DNA of 46,393 bases from Chloroflexota bacterium (lineage in GTDB: Bacteria > Chloroflexota > Anaerolineae > DUEN01): contig JAADGJ010000082.1 of the NCBI GenBank assembly GCA_013152435.1, forward strand, positions 1-46,393, given 5' to 3'. Below the pieces are notes generated by a model. The model saw only the letters and a program-made list of their open reading frames with translations. It did no database searches and was not told where the DNA came from. Made by a program: the position numbers and the translations under genes. Shown one piece after another: positions 33,601-39,772 of the stretch. How positions within the stretch are numbered: the first letter of the stretch is position 1; each line of letters starts with the position of its first letter.

Positions 33601-33661
33601 CGGGCTTGCCATCCTGTTCCACCTGCACAGGTCCCAGGACACGCAGGCGGATCACGCTCAC
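30647..33661 (-). CDS. SARP/AfsR-type regulator with NTPase and TPR domains
   Basis: A large 1004-aa transcriptional regulator. An N-terminal winged helix (about 1-95, LRVLGPVQVEQDGKPV) and a BTAD helical domain (about 98-240) make the DNA-binding SARP part. An NB-ARC-like ATPase follows, with Walker A GPGGIGKT at 280-287 and the Walker B-like LLLLDGFEHL near 355. A helical linker leads to about seven TPR repeats (roughly 680-985, for example LNNLGVVAGLQGDYEEEKRL). This is the STAND design: the TPRs sense a partner and ATP switches the DNA-binding head. GTG start at 33661 with ACGGAGGAAAAAG upstream. Targets are unknown; a direct repeat at 33694-33715 suggests autoregulation. Confidence 0.92.
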   Translation of the reverse strand: MSVIRLRVLGPVQVEQDGKPVHGFESQKALALLCYLALHSHPIPRSHLAALFWGDRPEARGRSNLRRALNNLTSLLPDSLQADRHMVQFRRTPEHQLDVDQFHALMDQGDPGSLAAAVALYRGELLAGLSPANCPDFEAWLAIERERWHQRITWALDQLVTHHMQQGEYRTALDFASRLVALDPWREEAHRQKMLLLARTGQYNAALAQFESCRRILAEELNVEPSPETIALYKRIRTARTTRRHNLPPQPTPFVGRERELQEIRHLLANPECRLLTLTGPGGIGKTRLALRAAAQNSDHFLHGICFVPLAPVPTATLLASAILDALSPPVHSQEEPKTQLLRYLRDREMLLLLDGFEHLREGADLLVEILENAPEVKLLVTSRERLHLRWEWIFEVEGLRIPENGESPLQDLRACGAVQLFLQIALRTHPRFSLEREKTSVISICRSVEGMPLGIELAAAWVRKFPCATIAREIKRNLDFLTTPLQDMPERHHSLRATFDYSWRMLSKEERRTLRKLSVFRGGFRQEAAGFVADASPALLAALEEKSLLRKGVDGRYEMHDLLRQYAEEKLQQVPQERSETQDRHCAYYAAFLHQREASLGNAEREEALEEISEEIENIRAGWTWAITQGKIAEIDRMLESLYLFYEMRSRFREGEEMIRRTVDSLKEAHHLDSDRKTLGRLLIRQGILTYYLGRYRRAQELLEEGLAIARKVGSRREMALALNNLGVVAGLQGDYEEEKRLFRRSLSLYRALGDQRRMAVLLNNLGIAERTLGAYEEARQLSQESLAICRAIGYRRGIARALQNLALVAHCQEAYDEAKRFYQESLDIFRENGDQWGVALTLGNLGDMAYHQGEYEEAQRLLQESLALRREIGEQLGVAIVLNTMGSVARAMGNRQAAGRYFQEALEISAQIPSLFMVMDVLVESAWLLAEEGEAERAIENLAFALQHPATETRTREKAQDLLNRLSARLSPEAATAAQERGRNSKLEDVIARKVYRPASIS

Positions 33662-33693
33662 CGCTTTTTCCTCCGTGATGATCGTGAAGGCGG

Positions 33694-33715
33694 TTTGTGA
33701 ACGATTTGCGAACGG
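33694..33715. promoter_or_regulatory. Tandem 11-bp direct repeat before the SARP gene
   Basis: TTTGTGAACGA (33694-33704) is followed directly by TTTGCGAACGG (33705-33715), 9 of 11 bases identical. Exact 11-bp periodicity is the known form of SARP operators. It lies downstream of the -10, between the expected mRNA start and the GTG, so binding would repress. Confidence 0.55.
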
Positions 33716-33727
33716 CTATGTGGTTAC

Positions 33728-33756
33728 ACTATAGCATCGGTAGCACGAGGGGGCAA
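33728..33756 (-). promoter_or_regulatory. Promoter of the SARP gene
   Basis: On the minus strand, -35 TTGCCC (33751-33756), 17-bp spacer, extended -10 TGC-TATAGT (33728-33733). The leader is about 60 nt. Confidence 0.65.
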
Positions 33757-33793
33757 AGATCGCTCCAGGGATCGTATCTCCTTTCGCTATTTC

Positions 33794-34035
33794 TCAGACA
33801 CGCTCTCGGAGTGTGTCTGAAAAATGCTGTTGCTTCTGCTGGGGGGAGCCCCTCCGGAAAAAGCCCTTCTTTTGCCCTCGACTTGCCTGGCCTCGGCCTG
33901 GGTCCTGCGGAAAGGGCCGAGAGAGGCAGGTACAGACCGGAAAAGTGGGGTTTCCGTGGAGGGGAGGACCCCTCCACACCTCCTCCTGTGGGGCTGGTAG
34001 CTGAGGGAGACCCCTCAAAACATCTTGCCGGTCAA
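33794..34035 (+). repeat. Copy B of the structured intergenic repeat, with a doubled end
   Basis: The left end (GAGTGTGTCTGAAAAATGC, from 33810) is preceded by an inverted copy of the same end: TCAGACAC (33794-33801) faces GTGTCTGA (33813-33820). The four stems follow: GGGG-gga-GCCCC near 33841, stem 2 at 33884-33929, stem 3 at 33956-33977 (9 bp), and stem 4 at 34002-34017. The right end is weak and runs into the ribosome binding site of the 80-aa gene. Confidence 0.82.
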
Positions 34036-34052
34036 CTCAGAGGAAGGGGCGA

Positions 34053-34295
34053 ATGCACCCGGGGAAGGGACGGCGTTATCGATCCTACCTATTGCGCTGT
34101 TGGCAGGAGGAGGCCAGGCCGGGGAGGGCTCCGGTCTGGCGCTTCGCTTTGTTGGAGGTGGGAAGGGAGTGGCGCCGATGGGGGTTTGGCGACCTGGAGG
34201 CGTTGATGGCCTTTCTGCGCTCGGAGGTGATGGGAGAGGGTGAGGAGGGGCCGGGCGGCGACAGCGCGTCGCCTGTGGAGGGATTTGAGCCGTGA
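34053..34295 (+). CDS. Small 80-aa protein, YLLRCWQEE type
   Basis: A short soluble protein whose core reads RYRSYLLRCWQEEARPGRAP, then VWRFALLEVGREWRRWGF and DLEALMAFLRSEV. From memory, short proteins with a YLLR-W-E start, a VWR strand and a GF..L..L..FL end are frequent in Chloroflexota, with no known function. The ATG at 34053 has GAGGAAGGGG about 4 nt upstream, and the sense frame fits the fold pattern. It lies directly after repeat copy B. The gene call is moderate, as GC-rich shadow frames of similar size overlap it. Confidence 0.55.
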   Translation: MHPGKGRRYRSYLLRCWQEEARPGRAPVWRFALLEVGREWRRWGFGDLEALMAFLRSEVMGEGEEGPGGDSASPVEGFEP

Positions 34296-34454
34296 TAAAG
34301 GCCCAGGGAGACGGGGCTGGATGCCGTATTCGTTCATGGAAGGGTGGTGGAAGGGCTGCTGTTGAACGGTTCCCTTGTGTTGTATGAGGATGGGGCTGTC
34401 TGCAAGCGTATCCTCTTCTCACATGCCAAGCTATGTATCAAGGAGGAGAAAACC

Positions 34455-36869
34455 ATGGTGAGGAGAATGCTCGTTTGCTTGGGGGTATTGTCGGTCATCT
34501 TGGGGGCTCTGGTGGCCGTGTGGGTTTTGGCCCCCTCCGCTCAGGCGCAGGGAGGGGGATGGACGTGGATCAACCCGCTTCCGCAAGGGAATCGTCTGCA
34601 AGGAGTCGATGGGAGTGGGCCGAATGATATTTTCGCCGTGGGGGATGTGGGGACGATTGTGCACTACGATGGAAGCACCTGGGATGTGATGTCCAACGTG
34701 CCCACGACGTCCGATCTCAATGATGTGCTGGTGTATGATCCATCCAACGTCTTTGCCGTGGGGGATAATGGGACCATTTTGCGATATGATGGCAGCACCT
34801 GGAGTGAGATGCCCAGCCCGGTCACCAAGAATCTGCAGGGGATCTGGGGGGATAGCATCACAAACACCTATGCCGTGGGCTTTAGAGGAACGATTTTGCA
34901 CTTTGATGGCACCAGCTGGGTTACGATGACCAGTGGCACGTCTTTTGACCTGTATGGTGTATGGGGTGATCAAGACGTGTACGCCGTGGGAGATAACGGT
35001 ACGATCCTTCGCTACGACGGCACCAGTTGGAGTGATTTTTCTGATGCCAGCGTCTCCGCCTCTGTGACCCTGTATGGTATCTGGGGTACCGGCCCCAATG
35101 ATATCTATGTTGTAGGAGAGGATTTCGATCCATGGGTGGGAGGCGACGAGCGTATTTACCATTACGATGGCACAGGATGGAGTGAGGTCTACACCAGTAG
35201 GGACGCGTTCTTCGATATATGGGGAACGGGACCTAGTGATGTTTACGTCGCTGCCGAGAGAGGGAATGTTTACCATTATGATGGTAGCAGTTGGTCGCAG
35301 CTCAGTGGGCCGAACACGCGAGATGACCTCTTCGGCATCTGGGGGAGTAGCGCAAGCAATATGTATGTCGTCGGCGAGAACGGTGCAATCCATCATTATG
35401 ATGGGAGCGCCTGGACGCCTATCAGACAGGGGCCGACCACCTTGTTCGAGAGTATGTGGGGTAGTGGAGCGGATGATATCTTTGTGGTAGGTAATCGTGG
35501 TTACATTTACCATTTCGACGGCAGCGCTTGGGGGGCGATGGCCTCGGGCACATCGGTGTGGCTCGAGGATGTGTGGGGCACGGGGCCTAACGATGTGTAT
35601 GCGGTGGGATACGAGGGCACGATTCTCCACTACGATGGCTCCGGGTGGACGTCTATGTCCAGCGGTACGGCCTTTGATTTGATGGGTATCTGGGGGAGCG
35701 GAGGCAATGACATTTACGCCGTGGGGGGAGGAGGCATTGGCCAGACGATTGTGCACTATGATGGGGTTTCTTGGAGCACCGTCTATACGCGGGATGTAGG
35801 ATCCTGGCTCACGGATGTGTGGGGCTCTGGTCCTGATGATGTCTTTGTGGTGGGATGGTACGGGACGATCTTGCATTATGATGGCTCCACCTGGACCTCC
35901 ATGACCGGTGGCACGAGCGATAGCCTACATGGCGTATGGGGATCCGGCCCCAACGATGTGTTCGCGGTGGGGTCGAGTGGTACGATCCTCCACTATGATG
36001 GTAGTACTTGGATGACCATGACCTCGGGCACGACGGAGTCACTTATGGATGTGTGGGGGACGGGCCCCAATGACGTCTACGCGGTCGGATGGAACGGTTC
36101 GCTTCTTCACTATGATGGTTCCTCGTGGAGCCAGCTGATAAGCGGCACCTCGAATGACCTGGAAGGTGTCTGGGGAGACGGGGCAGGCTCCCTTTATCTG
36201 GTGGGATGGAATGGGACCATTTTGCGGCATAGCGGCGAGTTCATTGCTGCTCCGACGCCTACATCGACGGCTACTCTCGCGTCAACTCCAACTCCCACGC
36301 CGACCTCAACCCCTACGCCGAGTCCGACCCCCACGCCGACCCCAACTCCCACGCTTACGCCGACGTCCACGCCCACTGGACAGGTGGGCCAGGTGGCCGG
36401 TTGGGTCTTCATCGACACCAATGGCGATGGCCATCGTGATCCGTATCCCCCGGCCAATGAGACGACAGGGGTCCCTGGAGTTCTCTTGACGCTGCGAGAT
36501 CCGAACGGCGGCGTAGTGATGCAGGTGCGCAATACGAATCCGAGTGGCTGGTATCAGTTCGATAACGTGGACCCCGGCGCATATGTGGTAGAGGAGGAGC
36601 AGCCGGCTGGGTATGTCAGCACCAGCCCGGATCGGGTGCAGGTGCAGGTGGTGGCGGGACAGCAGCACATTGTGAACTTCGGGGAGCAGCCGTTCACGCT
36701 GACGCCGACATTCACGCCGACTCCGACGGTGACCCCGACGCCGACGGTTACACCGACATCGACGATAACCCCATCCCCGACGGCGACGAGTACCCCGCCC
36801 TTGCCGACCCCGACCCCCACTCCGACGGTGAGGCTGTGGGAGCAATATCTGCCGTTGATCCTGCGATAG
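34455..36869 (+). CDS. Secreted repeat protein: 14 propeller-like repeats, SdrD-B-like domain, YLPLILR tail
   Basis: An exported protein of 804 aa. A signal peptide (1-31, ending SAQA) is followed by fourteen repeats of about 40-44 aa. The repeat pattern is L.GIWGTGPNDVYAVG, then GTILHYDGSTW, then SGT; the last copy is degenerate (ILRHSG). Fourteen would suit two seven-bladed beta-propellers. A Thr/Pro linker (about 600-640), an SdrD-B/Cna-B-like domain (VFIDTNGDGHRD to AGYVSTSPDR), a second Thr/Pro linker, and the end EQYLPLILR follow. The DNA of the repeats is visibly less GC-rich than its neighbours. The ATG at 34455 follows AAGGAGGAG. A cell-surface binding role is inferred. Confidence 0.85.
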   Translation: MVRRMLVCLGVLSVILGALVAVWVLAPSAQAQGGGWTWINPLPQGNRLQGVDGSGPNDIFAVGDVGTIVHYDGSTWDVMSNVPTTSDLNDVLVYDPSNVFAVGDNGTILRYDGSTWSEMPSPVTKNLQGIWGDSITNTYAVGFRGTILHFDGTSWVTMTSGTSFDLYGVWGDQDVYAVGDNGTILRYDGTSWSDFSDASVSASVTLYGIWGTGPNDIYVVGEDFDPWVGGDERIYHYDGTGWSEVYTSRDAFFDIWGTGPSDVYVAAERGNVYHYDGSSWSQLSGPNTRDDLFGIWGSSASNMYVVGENGAIHHYDGSAWTPIRQGPTTLFESMWGSGADDIFVVGNRGYIYHFDGSAWGAMASGTSVWLEDVWGTGPNDVYAVGYEGTILHYDGSGWTSMSSGTAFDLMGIWGSGGNDIYAVGGGGIGQTIVHYDGVSWSTVYTRDVGSWLTDVWGSGPDDVFVVGWYGTILHYDGSTWTSMTGGTSDSLHGVWGSGPNDVFAVGSSGTILHYDGSTWMTMTSGTTESLMDVWGTGPNDVYAVGWNGSLLHYDGSSWSQLISGTSNDLEGVWGDGAGSLYLVGWNGTILRHSGEFIAAPTPTSTATLASTPTPTPTSTPTPSPTPTPTPTPTLTPTSTPTGQVGQVAGWVFIDTNGDGHRDPYPPANETTGVPGVLLTLRDPNGGVVMQVRNTNPSGWYQFDNVDPGAYVVEEEQPAGYVSTSPDRVQVQVVAGQQHIVNFGEQPFTLTPTFTPTPTVTPTPTVTPTSTITPSPTATSTPPLPTPTPTPTVRLWEQYLPLILR
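34590..36230 (+). repeat. Intragenic tandem repeats (about 130 bp units)
   Basis: Diverged units encode the propeller-like repeats. Many share near-identical stretches such as GGCACGATTCTCCACTACGATGG. Units near 35570-36140 are most alike, which suggests recent duplication. Unequal recombination could change repeat number. Confidence 0.75.
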
Positions 36870-36932
36870 GGGATCCGGCGAAGGGGATGGACAGTGCTAC
36901 TGTGAGCGCACATATCTGACGGGGATAAACGC

Positions 36933-36965
36933 GAGGCCCTTGGGGTAAGAACCCCTGAGGGCCTC
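36933..36965 (+). terminator. Stem-loop after the repeat-protein gene
   Basis: GAGGCCCT-T-GGGGT pairs with ACCCC-TG-AGGGCCTC around AAGA. Only a weak T-rich stretch (CGTGGTCGTTT) follows. It lies 63 nt after the stop. The rest of the gap 36870-37231 holds the next gene's promoter and leader. Confidence 0.65.
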
Positions 36966-37090
36966 GTGGTCGTTTGGCCGATCTTACAGGCTTCGCGGAG
37001 CCGCCAACGCGGCCTCGTGGTCTCCCTGCTTCAGTCAAACTGTCCGGCAGGCGGGACTTTGAAAAGGCCTCGTGCGATGGTGTGTCGAAA

Positions 37091-37119
37091 TTGACCGGGG
37101 TATCGTTTTGCAGTATCCT
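37091..37119 (+). promoter_or_regulatory. Promoter of the DHDPS/NAL-family gene
   Basis: -35 TTGACC (37091-37096), 17-bp spacer, -10 TATCCT (37114-37119). The leader to 37232 is about 105 nt, with no recognised riboswitch. Confidence 0.6.
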
Positions 37120-37231
37120 GTCCCCGGGATCGTGAACGTCGTTTCATGCTCCGTTATGGCGAGTCATTGTGGCTCCCGCTCAGGCCAAGGGCTGACTCAT
37201 CTCCAGAACATCGCTGCAAGGAGGTTATGCA

Positions 37232-38155
37232 ATGCAAGTACTGTTGGAAAAGCTGGGCCGGGTCTTGCTTCCTCTGTTGACCCCCTTCGATGGGGAGGAT
37301 CAGCTCAACGTGCAAGCCCTGGCGGCTCTGGTGGATTATGTGATCGAGCAGGATTATGCGGATTCCCTGATTGTGGCAGGGACCACCGGGGAGTTCTATG
37401 CCCTCTCCTTTGAGGAGCGGATTCGGGCCTTTGAGGTGGTCAAGGAGGCGAATGCGGGACGGTTGCCTTTGATCGCCGGGACCGGTGCCGCCACCACCCG
37501 GGAGGCCATCGCCTACACGCGCAAGGCCGAAGCGCTCGGATACGACTGTGCGATGGTGGTCTCCCCGTATTATCAGAAGGCTACCCAGGAGGGGCTGTAT
37601 TTGCATTTCAAGGCCGTGGCGGAGGCCACAAAACTCCCGGTGATGCTCTACAACATCCCGCTGTTCACCGGGGTCAACATTGACTCCAGGACGTTGGGGC
37701 GCCTCGTGCGCGATGTGCCGAACATCCTGGGCATTAAGGAGGAGGCGGGGATCAACCCTACCCAGACGACGTTGTTCAAGATGGTCGTGCCAGAGGAGTT
37801 CACCATCTATTGTGGTGACGACACGATGGTGCTCCAAACCTTCCCTCAGGGGGCTGTGGGCGTGGTCAGTGGCGGCTCCCACGTTGTGGGTGATCTGATG
37901 AAGCAGATGATCCAGCGTTACATCGAGGGGGATGTGGAAGGCGCCTCCGATATCTATCTGAAGATGTTCCCCTTCTTCCACTCGTTAACCCCCGGCGATC
38001 GCGTCAATCCCATTCCCGTCTTGAAGATCGTTGTCTCCCGAACCTCCGGAATCGATCTGGGCGCGCCGCGCTTGCCCTCCCTGGGGGCTACGGAGGAGGA
38101 GCTGGTCGGGATCAAGGCTGCGCTTCAGCCGTTGGGCAAGTGGCCGAGCGAATAG
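37232..38155 (+). CDS. DHDPS/N-acetylneuraminate lyase family protein
   Basis: A 307-aa class I aldolase-fold lyase or synthase. The Schiff-base lysine is K169 in ILGIKEEAG, the catalytic Tyr is Y140 in LYNIPLFTG, and the carboxylate-binding loop is TTGE (51-54). These are shared by DapA, NanA, keto-deoxy-sugar aldolases and related enzymes, so pyruvate chemistry is likely but the second substrate is open. ATG at 37232 with AAGGAGG 7 nt upstream. It is followed after 81 nt by a sialidase-like BNR protein, which favours a sugar-acid role over lysine synthesis. Confidence 0.88.
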   Translation: MQVLLEKLGRVLLPLLTPFDGEDQLNVQALAALVDYVIEQDYADSLIVAGTTGEFYALSFEERIRAFEVVKEANAGRLPLIAGTGAATTREAIAYTRKAEALGYDCAMVVSPYYQKATQEGLYLHFKAVAEATKLPVMLYNIPLFTGVNIDSRTLGRLVRDVPNILGIKEEAGINPTQTTLFKMVVPEEFTIYCGDDTMVLQTFPQGAVGVVSGGSHVVGDLMKQMIQRYIEGDVEGASDIYLKMFPFFHSLTPGDRVNPIPVLKIVVSRTSGIDLGAPRLPSLGATEEELVGIKAALQPLGKWPSE

Positions 38156-38186
38156 GCGAAGGATGTGCGGATGTGCGGTCTGGGGA

Positions 38187-38205
38187 ATCCAGGCGTAGCC
38201 TGGAT
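38187..38205 (+). other. Perfect 8-bp stem-loop between the lyase and BNR genes
   Basis: ATCCAGGC (38187-38194) and GCCTGGAT (38198-38205) enclose a GTA loop. No T-run follows, so it may be an mRNA stability or processing element within the operon. Confidence 0.6.
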
Positions 38206-38236
38206 ATATCGGGACTCGCCTGAGCGGGGAGGGTAG

Positions 38237-39265
38237 ATGCCTCAATCGGAGCCCATCTTCGAAGCCATCCCGGGGGCGCCATCCTGCCATGCCTCCACCC
38301 TTGTCGCGTTGCCCGACGGCCGGCTGCTGGCGGCCTGGTTCGCCGGCACCCATGAGGGACATCCCGACGTGGCTATCTGGCTGTCCCGATATGATGGCGT
38401 GGGATGGAGCCCGCCGATCAAGGTGGCGGACGCCCTGGACGTCCCGTTGTGGAATCCCGTCTTGTTTCTGGATGGCGAGGACGTGGTTTGGCTTTTCTAC
38501 AAGGTGGGGCCGACCGTCCCCGCCTGGACGGGGGCATACGTACGGTCGTTCGATGGGGGGGAGACCTGGACCGATCCCGTCTTCCTCCCGGCGGGCCTGC
38601 TGGGCCCGGCCAAGAACAAGCCCATCCTGCTCAGCAATGGCGACATCCTCTGTGGCACTTCTCAGGAGGCGTGGCGGTCCTGGGCGTGTTGGGTGGAGAT
38701 CGTCCGGGAGGCGGGACGGTCCTGGGTGAGGTACGGCCCTCTGGTGGCGCCCGGATACGATGGCGGCGGGGACGATCGGGTCAGCGCCGTGTGGGACGCG
38801 TCGGCCGGGGAACTGCGGTTGCCCCAGGAGCATCATGGCATCATCCAGCCGACGGTATGGGAGTATGCCCCCGGCCGGCTGAAGATGTTAATGCGCTCCA
38901 CCCGGGCGGTGGGCTTCGTATGCTCCGCCACGTCTGACGATTACGGACGCACCTGGTCGGAGGTGACGCTCACGGGCATCCCTCACCCCAATAGCGGGCT
39001 GGATGCCGTCCGTCTGGCGGATGGACGGATCATCCTGGCCTGCAATCCGACCCACCAGGGGCGCACTCCGCTTTCCCTGCTGATGTCGGAGGATAACGGC
39101 GAGACCTGGCCCTGGCGGAAGGACATCGAGACGGGGGCCGGGGAGTATTCCTATCCATCCGTCATCCAGGGCCCCGATGGGCGTGTGCACATGGTGTATA
39201 CCCATCAGCGGGAGCGCATCGCCCATCTGGCCTTCTTCCCTGACGAACTGGCCTGGGAGAGCTGA
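38237..39265 (+). CDS. BNR/Asp-box sialidase-like protein
   Basis: A 342-aa six-bladed-propeller protein of the BNR_2 type. Three Asp boxes are visible: SFDGGETW, SDDYGRTW and SEDNGETW. The start region HASTLVALPDGRLLAAWFAG is typical of this branch and stands where true sialidases have RIP; a proven sialidase function is therefore not supported. There is no signal peptide, so it works in the cytosol on imported sugars or oligosaccharides. ATG at 38237 with GGGGAGG upstream; probable operon with the lyase gene. Confidence 0.82.
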   Translation: MPQSEPIFEAIPGAPSCHASTLVALPDGRLLAAWFAGTHEGHPDVAIWLSRYDGVGWSPPIKVADALDVPLWNPVLFLDGEDVVWLFYKVGPTVPAWTGAYVRSFDGGETWTDPVFLPAGLLGPAKNKPILLSNGDILCGTSQEAWRSWACWVEIVREAGRSWVRYGPLVAPGYDGGGDDRVSAVWDASAGELRLPQEHHGIIQPTVWEYAPGRLKMLMRSTRAVGFVCSATSDDYGRTWSEVTLTGIPHPNSGLDAVRLADGRIILACNPTHQGRTPLSLLMSEDNGETWPWRKDIETGAGEYSYPSVIQGPDGRVHMVYTHQRERIAHLAFFPDELAWES

Positions 39266-39448
39266 AGGGGGCTCGCTCATTGGGCCTCTCGGCGGCGATT
39301 TGAGGACTGCCGCCGGCGAGCCCCATCTGTTCATGCGCTCAGAGATCCCAGGGAAATCCATCGGGGGCCGGGACGCTCAAAAGGTCCCGGCTCCTGCTCT
39401 TTTGTGCGTTCAGCTTTTGCCTCCATGGCCCTGCACGATCCCTGGCTT

Positions 39449-39690
39449 GGGTAGTGTATCTTTTTCGGTGGAAATACAGCAGGGAGCTTTGAGGGGCGCA
39501 GCCCCTCAAAAGAAACCTCCCGGTTTCCGCCCCTCACCTGCCTTGCCCGGCCTTGCCCACCCGAATCAGGCCGGGAAAGGACAGGTGCAAAGCGGAAAAA
39601 GAGGATGTTTTGGCGGAGGGAGGTCCCTCCGCACCCCTCCCCTGTGGGCTTGCGATGGGCCTCGCGGAATTTCCACCATTCACTACCCTG
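39449..39690 (+). repeat. Variant copy D of the structured intergenic repeat
   Basis: It has the same stem order as copies A and B: stem 1 at 39488-39510 (10 bp), stem 2 at 39535-39587 (CACCTG/CAGGTG with inner CCCGGCC/GGCCGGG), and stem 3 at 39613-39632 (GCGGAGGG/CCCTCCGC). The ends differ from the other copies: GGTAGTGTAT...GGTGGAAAT on the left and its inverted form near 39668-39687. Stem 4 is missing. It fills most of the gap 39266-39772. Confidence 0.75.
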
Positions 39691-39702
39691 GCTTGTCCCC
39701 TT

Positions 39703-39731
39703 TTGCTCCTCGCGAGGCGTTGTGGTACGAT
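39703..39731 (+). promoter_or_regulatory. Promoter of the polysaccharide operon
   Basis: -35 TTGCTC (39703-39708), 17-bp spacer, extended -10 TGG-TACGAT (39726-39731). It starts right after repeat copy D. The leader is about 35 nt. Confidence 0.6.
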
Positions 39732-39772
39732 GATGCGTCGTTTCCAGGGAATGAGGAAGGGGGCTTCCGTTC

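Noticed and set aside
34431-35876. Long 481-codon open frame on the minus strand across the propeller gene
   Set aside because: It is the mirror of a repetitive coding sequence; the sense frame has a signal peptide, clear repeats and a ribosome binding site, while the antisense product has no domain.
38237-39265. True secreted sialidase
   Set aside because: Asp boxes are present, but there is no signal peptide and the RIP motif is replaced, so only a BNR sialidase-like call is supported.
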